Shown here: positions 16,443 through 24,448 of the stretch, in pieces | Numbering within the stretch: position 1 is the first letter of the stretch | Layout: every line of letters begins with the position of its first letter | Assembly (NCBI GenBank): GCA_015059545.1 | Contig: SVAG01000007.1 | Location: 1 to 58,401 of the forward strand | From: Lactobacillales bacterium | GTDB lineage: Bacteria > Bacillota_I > Bacilli_A > RF39 > UBA660 | Length of the DNA: 58,401 bases | Direction: 5' to 3' | Translations under genes and position numbers: made by a program | The notes under the pieces: generated by a model | What the model was told of the DNA's origin: nothing | What the model saw: only the letters and a program-made list of their open reading frames with translations | Databases searched by the model: none

Positions 16443-16902
16443 AATTTTCCTCCTCAATTAAATTTTTTAACATATTTCTTCCACGATTTAAATAAGAATA
16501 AATTGTATTTTCATTAATACCTAATATTTTAGATATTTCAACACATGAATAACCTTCATAATAATGCATATAAATAGGTGTTTTATATTTATCTGGAAGA
16601 CTTAATACTTTATTGATTATTTCATCTTGTTTTATTTCTTCTTTAATATCAAAATCTATTTCTTTAACTTTATTCCACCAATGTTTAACTTTATTTTTGC
16701 AATAATTATTAGTAGTAACTATGAACCAAGCTTTTTCATGTTCTAAATTTTCAAAAGTTATATTTTTCTCTATAACTTTTATAAAGATAGATTGTATAGC
16801 ATCTTCGATATCACTTTTATTACCTTTAAAAAATATAAAACAAATTTTATACATTCTATCCACATTTCTATTATAAATTTCTTCTACATAATTATCTGTC
16901 AT
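16435..16902 (-). CDS. ECF-type RNA polymerase sigma factor
   Basis: A 155-residue sigma factor with region 2 (about 15-75; KSDIEDAIQSIFIKV) and region 4 (about 100-150; LPDKYKTPIYMHYYEGYS then EISKILGINENTIYSYLNRGR, a helix-turn-helix). There is no region 3. The start at 16902 has AGGAGG at the right distance; the longer frame from 16950 lacks a site. It overlaps the following membrane anti-sigma gene by 8 bases. Its regulon is probably small and may include its own promoter, but I could not single out a paired motif. Confidence 0.88.
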   Translation of the reverse strand: MTDNYVEEIYNRNVDRMYKICFIFFKGNKSDIEDAIQSIFIKVIEKNITFENLEHEKAWFIVTTNNYCKNKVKHWWNKVKEIDFDIKEEIKQDEIINKVLSLPDKYKTPIYMHYYEGYSCVEISKILGINENTIYSYLNRGRNMLKNLIEEENYE

Positions 16903-17008
16903 TTTGTACCTCCTATAATTAATACAAATTAAAATATCATATCCTTGCATTTATTTTATCATTATGTACAAAAAAAATAAATAATGTTATAATTAATAAG
17001 GTGATAAA

Positions 17009-17914
17009 ATGAATAATTTAATAATAGGATCACATGTATCATTTAAAAGTGATGACCAATTAATAGGAAGTGTTAAAGAAGCACTAAGTTATGGTGCAAA
17101 TACATTTATGTTTTATACAGGAGCTCCACAAAATACAAAAAGAGTACCTATAGATGATTCAAAAACATATGAAGCTTTAATGTTAATGAAAGAAAATAAT
17201 ATTGATTTAAGAAATGTTGTAGTACATGCTCCATATATAATAAATCCAGCTAATAGTGCTAATAGAGAATTTAATATTGAGTTTTTAAGACAAGAAATAG
17301 AACGAGTAGAATCTTTAGGAGTTACTAAATTAGTTTTACATCCAGGAAGTCACGTAGGTCTAGGAGAAGAAGTTGGAATAAAAAATATAATTGATGTATT
17401 AAATTGTTGTATATTAAGTGATACAAGTGTAGATATTTGTTTAGAAACAATGGCTGGAAAAGGTTCAGAACTTGGAATAACTTTTAAACAACTAAAAGAT
17501 ATTATTGATGGAGTAGAATACAATGATAAAGTAAAAGTATGTTTAGATACATGTCATATTAATGATGCAGGTTATGATTTAAATGATTTTGATAAAGTAT
17601 TAGATGAATTTGATAATATTATAGGTTTAGAAAAATTAGCTTGTATTCATGTAAATGATAGTAAAAACATAAAAGGAAGTCATAAAGATAGACATGAAAA
17701 TTTAGGATATGGAAATATTGGATTTGATAATTTAATAAATGTAATATATCATCCTCAGTTAGTAAATATCCCTAAAATACTTGAAACTCCATATGTAGTA
17801 GATAATGATACAAATAAAAAATCATATCCACCTTATAAATTTGAAATAGATATGATTAGAAATAAAAAGTTTAATAATAATTTATTAGAAGATATTAGAA
17901 ATTATTATGTTTAA
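17009..17914 (+). CDS. nfo: Endonuclease IV (AP endonuclease)
   Basis: This 301-residue zinc enzyme cuts DNA at abasic sites; in Bacillus it is spore-associated and repairs DNA at outgrowth. The TIM-barrel signatures GSHVSF, FYTGAPQNTKR, VHAPYIINPA, HPGSHVG, CLETMAGKG, CLDTCHIND, HVNDSKN and ETPYV are all there, carrying the zinc-binding His/Glu/Asp. An extended TGTTATAAT (16985-16993) is only 16 bases before the start, with GGTGAT between. In Bacillus it is called yqfS and lies beside yqfT, as here. Confidence 0.95.
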   Translation: MNNLIIGSHVSFKSDDQLIGSVKEALSYGANTFMFYTGAPQNTKRVPIDDSKTYEALMLMKENNIDLRNVVVHAPYIINPANSANREFNIEFLRQEIERVESLGVTKLVLHPGSHVGLGEEVGIKNIIDVLNCCILSDTSVDICLETMAGKGSELGITFKQLKDIIDGVEYNDKVKVCLDTCHINDAGYDLNDFDKVLDEFDNIIGLEKLACIHVNDSKNIKGSHKDRHENLGYGNIGFDNLINVIYHPQLVNIPKILETPYVVDNDTNKKSYPPYKFEIDMIRNKKFNNNLLEDIRNYYV

Positions 17915-17938
17915 AAAAATATATTTTATCCATAATAA

Positions 17939-18202
17939 TTATAGATAGTTTTTATATTTATTTTTATAAAAATTATATAATTCATAAATTTTTTGATAAG
18001 AAGTAGGATTGATCCTACTTTTTAAATTATCAAAAATAGGTTTACTATCTCCATATAATAAAATTTTATAATCATTTTTAATAATGTTATAAATAATATC
18101 AATTTCATTATTATTTAAATAAATATTTTCATTCTTAGAATACTTTATTATATCTTCTTTAGTTAAAGATTTAATATTTTTTTCAATTAATCTTGAAATC
18201 AT
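17939..18202 (-). CDS. YqfT-like DUF2624 family protein
   Basis: An 87-residue helical protein (LTKEDIIKYSKNENIYLN...EIDIIYNIIK) whose shape and place next to nfo fit DUF2624/YqfT. Function unknown. The start at 18202 has GAGGTG; the ATG at 18214 sits within that site. It is on the strand opposite nfo here, whereas the Bacillus pair is co-directional. The assignment rests partly on the neighbourhood. Confidence 0.55.
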   Translation of the reverse strand: MISRLIEKNIKSLTKEDIIKYSKNENIYLNNNEIDIIYNIIKNDYKILLYGDSKPIFDNLKSRINPTSYQKIYELYNFYKNKYKNYL

Positions 18203-18283
18203 AAGACACCTCATAATAATATATGAAAAAGTCTTAGAATAATGTAGTTAATTTTTAATAATATTAAGTATAGGGGTGACGTT

Positions 18284-18895
18284 ATGTATCAAAAAGAGAA
18301 TTTAACTTATAGTAGTTTAGAACCATATATTAGTGATAGAACACTATCTATTCATTATAATAATCATTATTTAAAATATTTAAAAAATTTAAATGATCTT
18401 TTATTAAAAGAAAACTATAATTTTAAATATACTAAAGAAGAATTATTTAATCATATAGATGAATTTAATATAAGTTCAAGAGATAAAATATTATTTAATT
18501 TAGGTGGAGTAGTAAATCATGAACTTTATTTTTATAATATAAGTGATTTAAAAAATAATATTCCAGTTGGGAGTATTAAAAAAGAAATAGATGAGTATTA
18601 TGGTAATTATGAAACTTTTAAAAAAGAATTTAAAAAGATGGCTTTAGAATTAGTAGGTTCTGGATATACATATTTAGTAATAAATAAAAATAAAGAATTA
18701 CAAATTATAAATATGAGTAATCAAGAAAGTCCATATATGTATGGAATGATACCTATAATCGCACTTGATTTATGGGAACATGCTTATTATTTAGATTATC
18801 AAAATAATAAAGAAAAATATATTGATACTTTTTTTGAAATTATTGATTTTAATAAAATAAATAATTTATATGAAAAAGAAAAAAATAAAATATAA
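18284..18895 (+). CDS. sodA: Superoxide dismutase (Fe/Mn type), divergent
   Basis: A 203-residue protein of the Fe/Mn superoxide dismutase family. The four metal ligands are placed as expected: His in LSIHYNNHY, His in GGVVNHELYFYN, and Asp and His in ALDLWEHAYYLDYQ. GSGYTYLV replaces the usual GSGWAWLV. The final helix continues into a Lys/Glu-rich tail that overlaps the next gene by 26 bases. The sodA-pbpA order is also seen in Bacillus. Metal preference cannot be told. Confidence 0.88.
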   Translation: MYQKENLTYSSLEPYISDRTLSIHYNNHYLKYLKNLNDLLLKENYNFKYTKEELFNHIDEFNISSRDKILFNLGGVVNHELYFYNISDLKNNIPVGSIKKEIDEYYGNYETFKKEFKKMALELVGSGYTYLVINKNKELQIINMSNQESPYMYGMIPIIALDLWEHAYYLDYQNNKEKYIDTFFEIIDFNKINNLYEKEKNKI

Positions 18896-20930
18896 TTATT
18901 ATAAAAAATATAAAGATAAAAATTTAATAATCGAAAAAAGATACAATATATTAATTGCTATAATAACTTTAATATTTATAATATTATTTATTAAACTATT
19001 TTATATACAAGTAGTAAAAAAAGAATATTATGTAAAAGAATTAAAAAGATTATCAGAAAAGAAAATAGAAGGTACAACAGCTCCTAGAGGAAGAATATAT
19101 GATAGAAATTATAAATTAATAGTAGATAATGAACCATTAAGAGTTATTTATTATGAAAAAGATAATAATAGTATAGAAGAAGAAATAGAACTAGCTTATA
19201 AACTAGCTGATATTTTAGAAATTGATAACAAGGCTACAGAAAAAATATATAAAACATTTTGGATGAAAAAATATCCTCTTGAAGTAAATAAAAAAATAAC
19301 AAAAGAAGAATTAGAATTATTAGAAATGAGAAAAATAACAGATGATGATATCTTAAATTATAAATATGAAAGAATAACAGAAGAAGAATTAAATGAATTT
19401 AATGATATAGATAAAGAAGCTGCATATATCTATGATCTTATGAATAAAGGTTATAGTTATGAAGAAAAAATAATTAAAGATGAAGATGTTACAGATTCTG
19501 AATATGCTACTATTGCTGCTAATATAAATAAATTAAAAGGTGTAAATGTAAGACTAGATTGGGAAAGAAGTTATTTATATGGAAATACATTTAAATCAAT
19601 ACTTGGAACTGTATCAGATAATGTTCCAAGTGATTTAAAAGAATATTATTTAGAAAAAGGATATAGTTTAGATGATAGAGTAGGAACTAGTTATTTAGAA
19701 TATGAATATGATGATTATTTAAAGGGTGAAAAAAACGAATATCAAATAAATGAAAATGGTGAAAAAGTTTTAACAAAATCAGGAACAAGAGGTAATGATA
19801 TAGTACTTACTATAGATATAGAATTACAGACTGATATAGAAGAAATACTAGAAGATGAACTAAAAAAAGCAAAGAAAGAAAAAAATACAGAATACTATAA
19901 TAGATCATTTGTAATATTAACAAATCCTAAAACAGGTGAAGTGCTTGCTGCTTCAGGAAAACAAATATTAGAAACAGATAAAAGTTATAAAATTTATGAT
20001 TATACACCAGGAATTATAACTTCTCCTATAACAGCCGGATCAGTAGTAAAAGGAGCATCTCATATTGTAGGATATAATAATAAAGCTATTAAAATAGGAG
20101 AAGTAAGACATGATACATGTGTAAAATTAGCAGGTACACCTTTAAAATGTTCTTGGATACCACTAGGAACTTTAAACGATATAACAGCTTTAAAAAGATC
20201 ATCAAATACATATCAATATTATACGGCTATGAAAGTTGCAAATACTAAATATACATATAATACTGCCATGAAGGCAAACCCTGAAGCATTTAATAAATAT
20301 AGAACAACATTTAATGAATTTGGACTTGGGGTAAAAACTGGGATTGATCTTAAAGGAGAAAGTGTTGGAAATATAGGAGAATCTGATGTAGGAGGATTAT
20401 TACTTGATTTTTCAATTGGACAATACGATACTTATACACCAGTTCAACTATCACAATATATAGGTACAATTGCGAATAATGGTTCAAGAATGCAACTACA
20501 TTTATTAAAAGAAGTTTATTCATCTAAAGAAGAATCTTTGACAAATAAAATATATGAATATCCAAATGTAGAATTAAATAAAGTTACAACTGAATCAAAA
20601 TATTTAAAAAGAGTTAAGGAAGGATTTAAAGAAGTATTAAAATATGGTGGGACAGGTTCTGGGTATATGGATTTAAAAAATAAGCCAGCTGGTAAAACAG
20701 GAACAAGTCAAAGTTTTGTCGATACAGATGGTGACGGTAAAATAGATAAGGAAACAGTAAGTGCTACATTTGTGGCATATGCTCCATATGATAATCCAGA
20801 AGTAACATTTACAGTTATATCTCCTGATATATATAATTATGATAATAATAGTAATTATCAAACTAATGTTAATAAGCGTATTGTAAAAAGAGTAAGTGAT
20901 TTATATTTTAAAAAATATAGTGAAAAGTAA
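18870..20930 (+). CDS. pbpA: Penicillin-binding protein 2 (class B transpeptidase)
   Basis: A 686-residue membrane-anchored DD-transpeptidase that crosslinks peptidoglycan, probably with a SEDS glycosyltransferase. One membrane helix (about 28-50) is followed by the class B dimer domain (RGRIYDRNYKLI) and the transpeptidase. Active-site motifs: SVVK, SSN in RSSNTYQYY, and KTGT. Just after KTGT there is an acidic loop, DTDGDGKIDKE, that resembles a calcium-binding EF-hand loop. The ATG at 18870 overlaps sodA, so translation is likely coupled. Following rpmG and preceding sodA match the Bacillus pbpA locus. Confidence 0.9.
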   Translation: MKKKKIKYNYYKKYKDKNLIIEKRYNILIAIITLIFIILFIKLFYIQVVKKEYYVKELKRLSEKKIEGTTAPRGRIYDRNYKLIVDNEPLRVIYYEKDNNSIEEEIELAYKLADILEIDNKATEKIYKTFWMKKYPLEVNKKITKEELELLEMRKITDDDILNYKYERITEEELNEFNDIDKEAAYIYDLMNKGYSYEEKIIKDEDVTDSEYATIAANINKLKGVNVRLDWERSYLYGNTFKSILGTVSDNVPSDLKEYYLEKGYSLDDRVGTSYLEYEYDDYLKGEKNEYQINENGEKVLTKSGTRGNDIVLTIDIELQTDIEEILEDELKKAKKEKNTEYYNRSFVILTNPKTGEVLAASGKQILETDKSYKIYDYTPGIITSPITAGSVVKGASHIVGYNNKAIKIGEVRHDTCVKLAGTPLKCSWIPLGTLNDITALKRSSNTYQYYTAMKVANTKYTYNTAMKANPEAFNKYRTTFNEFGLGVKTGIDLKGESVGNIGESDVGGLLLDFSIGQYDTYTPVQLSQYIGTIANNGSRMQLHLLKEVYSSKEESLTNKIYEYPNVELNKVTTESKYLKRVKEGFKEVLKYGGTGSGYMDLKNKPAGKTGTSQSFVDTDGDGKIDKETVSATFVAYAPYDNPEVTFTVISPDIYNYDNNSNYQTNVNKRIVKRVSDLYFKKYSEK

Positions 20931-20939
20931 AAAAAATGT

Positions 20940-20967
20940 TTGAAATTAAAGAAAAACATGCTATAAT
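20940..20967 (+). promoter_or_regulatory. Promoter of rpmG
   Basis: TTGAAA (20940-20945), 16 bases, extended TGCTATAAT ending at 20967. Confidence 0.7.
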
Positions 20968-20999
20968 GTTAGTAATGTGCTCAAGGAGGAGGTATAATT

Positions 21000-21167
21000 A
21001 TGGCTAAAAAAGGTGAAAATAGAGAATTAGTTACATTAAAATGTACTGTATGTAATGAAAAAAATTATCGTACACCAAAGAACAAAAAAAATACTACAGA
21101 ACGTTTAGAATTAAATAAATATTGTTCAAAATGTAGACAACATACTGCTCATAAAGAAGAAAAATAG
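21000..21167 (+). CDS. rpmG: 50S ribosomal protein L33
   Basis: A 55-residue zinc-type bL33. LKCTVCNEKNY and YCSKCRQHT give the two CXXC pairs that bind zinc, and KNKKNTTERLELNKYC is the family core. An AAGGAGG site precedes the ATG. It lies after pbpA, as does rpmGA in Bacillus. It probably shares a transcript with the following 50-residue ORF. Confidence 0.93.
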   Translation: MAKKGENRELVTLKCTVCNEKNYRTPKNKKNTTERLELNKYCSKCRQHTAHKEEK

Positions 21168-21182
21168 TAAGGAAGTTATATT

Positions 21183-21335
21183 ATGGGAATAGCTCATCTA
21201 CACACAACAATTGATTATGCAGCTTTAATAAAAGCACAATCTAATCAAGTTACTGGAAAAATTCCAGCAAATAAAGAAAATTATAAAACAAAAACAAAAG
21301 CTATAAAAAGAAATTATAGAAGACAATCTAAATAA
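21183..21335 (+). CDS. Small basic hypothetical protein after L33
   Basis: ATG at 21183 opens a 50-residue frame with an AAGGAAG site 7 bases upstream. It starts MGIAHLHTTIDYAALI and ends KRNYRRQSK, with a predicted charge strongly positive in the second half. The short gap to rpmG and the terminator at its stop indicate a two-gene operon. I do not recognise a family; size and charge suggest an RNA- or ribosome-binding peptide, which is inference only. Confidence 0.6.
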   Translation: MGIAHLHTTIDYAALIKAQSNQVTGKIPANKENYKTKTKAIKRNYRRQSK

Positions 21336-21353
21336 GGTTTAACCTTATTTTTT
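21329..21353 (+). terminator. Terminator of the rpmG operon
   Basis: AAATAAGGTT pairs with AACCTTATTT, followed by T residues; the upstream stop codon lies in the rising arm. Confidence 0.7.
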
Positions 21354-21370
21354 GCTAAAAGGAGAGTATT

Positions 21371-21928
21371 ATGATAAATGTAAATGATATTAAAAATGGT
21401 ATGACACTTATGATAGAAGGAAATATTTATCAAGTTGTTGAATTTTTACATGTTAAACCAGGAAAAGGTTCAGCTTTCATGAAAACTAAACTTAAAAATA
21501 TGAGAACTGGTGGAATTGTAGAAAGAACATTTAATACAAATGTTAAATTTGAAAAAGCAAATATAACAAGATCAAGTGTACAATACTTATATAATACAGG
21601 TGATACATATTATTTCATGAACATGGAAACATATGAACAACTTGAATTATCTGCAGATCAAATTGGTGATGATAAATTCTATTTAATAGAAAATGGTACA
21701 GTTGATGTAGTTCAATATGAAGGAGAATTACTTGGTATAGTTCTTCCAGATAAAATTGAATTTACAGTAACTGAAACAGAACCAGCTGTAAAAGGAAATA
21801 CAACAAATAATGCACAAAAAGATGCATATGTTGAAACTGGATTACTTGTTAGAGTTCCATTATTCATTGAACAAGGTGAAAAAATATTAGTAACAACTGC
21901 TGATGGAAAATATTCATCACGTGCATAA
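21371..21928 (+). CDS. efp: Translation elongation factor P
   Basis: A 185-residue factor that frees ribosomes stalled on proline runs. The tip loop reads HVKPGKGSAF with Lys32, the residue that carries a modification in Bacillus EF-P. The three barrel domains and the C-terminal signature GEKILVTTADGKYSSRA are intact. An AAAGGAGAG site precedes the start and a strong terminator follows. No modification gene is visible nearby. Confidence 0.96.
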   Translation: MINVNDIKNGMTLMIEGNIYQVVEFLHVKPGKGSAFMKTKLKNMRTGGIVERTFNTNVKFEKANITRSSVQYLYNTGDTYYFMNMETYEQLELSADQIGDDKFYLIENGTVDVVQYEGELLGIVLPDKIEFTVTETEPAVKGNTTNNAQKDAYVETGLLVRVPLFIEQGEKILVTTADGKYSSRA

Positions 21929-21930
21929 TT

Positions 21931-21957
21931 AAAATGACTTGCTAAGAGTCATTTTTT
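21931..21957 (+). terminator. Terminator of efp
   Basis: AAAATGACT pairs with AGTCATTTT around a 7-base loop, followed by T. Confidence 0.8.
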
Positions 21958-21973
21958 ATGTTATTATGTATAT

Positions 21974-22089
21974 AGATGAAGAAAACTTCATAAAATAAAA
22001 AAAGGGAAATATTCAGTTTTAGCGAGTTGAATGTCTACCTAATTTTGTTAGATGAGACACTTATTCGTGTGAATGAGTGTCATTTTTTT
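21974..22089 (+). ncRNA. Candidate antisense RNA opposing the small toxin-like gene
   Basis: On the plus strand a strong terminator (GACACTTATTC with GAATGAGTGTC, 22056-22081, then seven T to 22089) ends at the stop codon of the minus-strand peptide gene without any plus-strand gene before it. A possible promoter is TTGCTA (21939-21944), 17 bases, TATTAT (21962-21967). The resulting RNA of about 115 bases would be fully complementary to the 3' half of the toxin-like mRNA. The terminator is clear; the promoter and the role are inference. Confidence 0.35.
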
Positions 22090-22230
22090 ATAACTGCTAC
22101 CAATAGAGATAGAAGTAATAAAATGATAGCAATGTATCTAAGAACTTTTATAATAAAAATTCTTTTTTTCATTATTATCACCTCCAAATCCTTTAAGATT
22201 AGAGGTAGACACTCAACAACTGATATTTCC
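22005..22230. repeat. Inverted repeat framing the small peptide gene
   Basis: Left arm 22005-22040 and right arm 22203-22230 are complementary (GGAAATAT, CAGTT, GTTGA and GTCTACCT blocks), with an 8-base bulge in the left arm. The arms coincide with the predicted 5' and 3' ends of the minus-strand transcript. No target-site duplication is seen outside the arms, which argues against a MITE but does not exclude an old one. Confidence 0.7.
22080..22172 (-). CDS. 30-residue hydrophobic peptide, candidate type I toxin
   Basis: ATG at 22172 follows GGAGGTGA (22185-22178) and opens a 30-residue peptide: basic start MKKRIFIIK, a single hydrophobic helix (YIAIILLLLSLLVAV) and a Lys-Lys end. This is the classic form of a small membrane toxin. 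Its promoter (TTGTTA, 17 bases, TATAAT) would start the mRNA near 22232, leaving a ~60-base leader. The leader's first ~30 bases are complementary to the 3' end of the same transcript, just before a T-run at 22003-21991. Such end pairing keeps hok- and aapA-type toxin mRNAs untranslated. A plus-strand RNA terminates opposite its stop codon. Toxicity is inference. Confidence 0.55.
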   Translation of the reverse strand: MKKRIFIIKVLRYIAIILLLLSLLVAVIKK

Positions 22231-22238
22231 TATCTATA

Positions 22239-22267
22239 ATTATACTATTAGTATATACATTTAACAA
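22239..22267 (-). promoter_or_regulatory. Promoter of the toxin-like transcript
   Basis: On the minus strand TTGTTA (22267-22262), 17 bases, TATAAT (22244-22239). The predicted first base falls at the outer edge of the inverted repeat. Confidence 0.65.
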
Positions 22268-22303
22268 GCGAACAATTAAAATAATTTAAAAAAGGAGTAA
22301 TAT

Positions 22304-23041
22304 ATGAGAAAAACAGCGCTTATAACAGGAGCAAGTTCAGAAGTAGGAAGTTCTATTTCAAAAGTACTAGCTTCAAATAATATAAATATAATAATTCATT
22401 ACAATACTAATTATGAAAATGCTTCTAAATTACAAAAAGAAATAGAAGAAAATTATGATATAGAAACTTTACTTGTAGAAGCAGATTTATCTAAAGAAGA
22501 AGAAATAAATAAATTAGTAGAAGAATCATTAAATAAATTTGATAAGATAGATATTTTAATAAATAATGCGGCTTTAGATAAACCAAACTTATTTAATGAA
22601 AAAACAAGTGAAGAATTTAAAGAAATATTAGATGTAAATTTAATTGCGCCATTTTTATTAAGTAAAAAAATAGGTACATTAATGGTAAAAAATAATTATG
22701 GTAAAATTATTAATATTGCATCTACTAATGGAATAGATACATATTATCCAATGTGTTTAGATTACGATGCATCAAAAGCAGCACTTATATCTTTAACTCA
22801 TAATCTAGCTTTAGAATTTAAACCAGTTGTTAATGTAAATGCGATTGCTCCAGGATGGGTAGAAACTAAAAAAGATATGGAAGATTTAAGTGAAGAATAT
22901 ATTGAAAGTGAAAAAGAGAAAGTATTTAAAAATAGATTTGGAACACCTTTAGAAATAGCTTATTTAGTAGAATTTTTAATAAGCGAAAAAGCTGAATATA
23001 TAAATAATCAAGTTATTAGAATAGATGGAGGTCTTTACTAA
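22304..23041 (+). CDS. SDR family oxidoreductase, FabG-like
   Basis: A 245-residue short-chain dehydrogenase with a Rossmann fold. The cofactor motif reads TGASSEVG, with Val in place of the common Ile. LINNA is the structural motif, the catalytic Ser is in IASTNG and the catalytic Tyr/Lys in YDASKAA. The C-terminal IRIDGGLY matches FabG-type reductases. Its stop shares a base with the start of the next gene (TAATG), so the two are translationally coupled. It may act in fatty acid or small-carbonyl reduction; the substrate is unknown. Confidence 0.87.
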   Translation: MRKTALITGASSEVGSSISKVLASNNINIIIHYNTNYENASKLQKEIEENYDIETLLVEADLSKEEEINKLVEESLNKFDKIDILINNAALDKPNLFNEKTSEEFKEILDVNLIAPFLLSKKIGTLMVKNNYGKIINIASTNGIDTYYPMCLDYDASKAALISLTHNLALEFKPVVNVNAIAPGWVETKKDMEDLSEEYIESEKEKVFKNRFGTPLEIAYLVEFLISEKAEYINNQVIRIDGGLY

Positions 23042-24267
23042 TGGATGTATTAAAACTAGTAAATGAAGCAGAAGAAAAGTTAGAAAAAGAATTTAAACAA
23101 TTAGATAAATTATGTGAAATAAATAGTTTAAAAGTATTAGATTCTTTTCATAAAAATGAAGTATCAGAAATACATTTTAATTCAACAACTGGATATGGAT
23201 ATGGAGATATTGGAAGAGATACTATAGAAGATATTTTTAAAGATATATTTAAAGCAGAAGATGCTTTAGTTAGAAATCAATTAATATCAGGTTCACATGC
23301 TTTAACAGTTACTTTATTTGCTTTATTAAGGCCAGGGGACACTTTACTTAGTATTACAGGAAAACCTTATGATACATTAGATGAAGTAATAGGAATAAAA
23401 GAAAATGAAAGTTCATTAATGTCATATGGTATTAAATATGATGAAATAGATTTAGTTGATAATAAATTCGATATAGAAAAAATACAAGAATATTTAAAAA
23501 ATAACAAAGTAAAAGTAATAGAAATACAAAGATCAAGAGGATATTCTACAAGAAAAAGTATTACAATTGATGAATTAGAAGAAGTTATAAAAAAAATTAG
23601 AGAAGTAGATAAAGAAGTAATAATTATGATAGATAATTGTTATTGTGAATTTGTAAGTGAAAAAGAACCTATAGAAGTGGGAGCTGATATAGCAGTTGGA
23701 TCACTTATTAAAAACTTAGGTGGAGGAATTGCCCCTAATGGAGCTTATATAGTAGGAAGAAAAGACTTAATAAAATTAGCAGCTGAGCGACTTACATTAC
23801 CTGGTGAAGGAAAAGAAGTAGGACCTACATTAGGTATTAATAAAAGTTTTTTACAAGGAATATATATGGCACCAAGTGTTGTAAAAAACAGTTTAAAAAC
23901 AGTTGTTTTAGCAAGTCAAGTATTAGAAGATTTAGGATATAATGTAGAGCCAAACGCTACTGATATTAGAGCGGATATAGTAGAAATGATAACATTTAAT
24001 GATTCTGATAAACTAATAAAATTTGTACAAGGAATACAAAAAGGATCAGCAATAGATGCCCATGTTCTTCCAGTGCCATCTGATATGCCAGGATATGATG
24101 ATCAAATAATAATGGCATCAGGTTCATTTACACAAGGTTCTTCGATAGAACTTTCATGTGATGGACCAATTAGACCACCATATATTGCATACCTACAAGG
24201 TAGTTTAACTTACGAATATGGTAAAATAGGTTTAATTAAGGCTATAGAAAACTTAGAAAATGAATAA
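23041..24267 (+). CDS. Methionine gamma-lyase family / YnbB-type PLP protein
   Basis: A 408-residue fold-type I PLP enzyme of the aluminium-resistance/YnbB family (Met_gamma_lyase Pfam family). Features: NSTTGYGYGDIGRDT, the phosphate-binding SGSHALTV, the Lys in GSLIKNLGGGIAPNGAYI that should hold PLP, and the C-terminal SCDGPIRPPY. Related proteins are annotated as lyases, but the true substrate is poorly known. Coupled to the SDR gene upstream, with the infC promoter starting 8 bases after its stop. Confidence 0.85.
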   Translation: MDVLKLVNEAEEKLEKEFKQLDKLCEINSLKVLDSFHKNEVSEIHFNSTTGYGYGDIGRDTIEDIFKDIFKAEDALVRNQLISGSHALTVTLFALLRPGDTLLSITGKPYDTLDEVIGIKENESSLMSYGIKYDEIDLVDNKFDIEKIQEYLKNNKVKVIEIQRSRGYSTRKSITIDELEEVIKKIREVDKEVIIMIDNCYCEFVSEKEPIEVGADIAVGSLIKNLGGGIAPNGAYIVGRKDLIKLAAERLTLPGEGKEVGPTLGINKSFLQGIYMAPSVVKNSLKTVVLASQVLEDLGYNVEPNATDIRADIVEMITFNDSDKLIKFVQGIQKGSAIDAHVLPVPSDMPGYDDQIIMASGSFTQGSSIELSCDGPIRPPYIAYLQGSLTYEYGKIGLIKAIENLENE

Positions 24268-24274
24268 AAAAACA

Positions 24275-24303
24275 TTGACAAACATATAATTAATGTGTAT
24301 AAT
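24275..24303 (+). promoter_or_regulatory. Sigma-A promoter of infC-rpmI-rplT
   Basis: TTGACA (24275-24280), 17 bases, TATAAT (24298-24303): a full consensus promoter. Confidence 0.85.
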
Positions 24304-24309
24304 GAATAG

Positions 24310-24448
24310 GAAATCTGAAAAAAAGGAAAGCGATGTATCCACATCCACCCGATTATGAAAAGTTTTGGGTAAAAGCCATTAATTATATTATTAATATGCT
24401 TTTTAAGTGGATACATTATGTATTCATTTTTTTATGGAGGTGTCAGGT
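24310..24448 (+). promoter_or_regulatory. infC leader with competing hairpins (L20-type attenuator)
   Basis: The leader of about 140 bases holds ATGTATCCAC (24333-24342), which pairs with GTGGATACAT (24407-24416). The second arm can instead fold with the bases after it (GGATACA with TGTATTC, 24409-24425), directly before a T-run at 24427-24433. This is an antiterminator/terminator pair. The infC-rpmI-rplT leader of Bacillus is controlled this way by L20, so the same is likely here. The pairing is seen; L20 binding is inferred. Confidence 0.65.

Noticed and set aside
22005-22230. MITE or decayed insertion sequence
   Set aside because: Kept as an alternative only: no target duplication is visible, and promoter, ribosome site and T-run fit the repeat arms as RNA ends.
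22027-22239. Plus-strand 70-codon frame across the inverted repeat
   Set aside because: It has no ribosome site, runs through a strong plus-strand terminator and is antisense to a better small ORF with GGAGGTGA.
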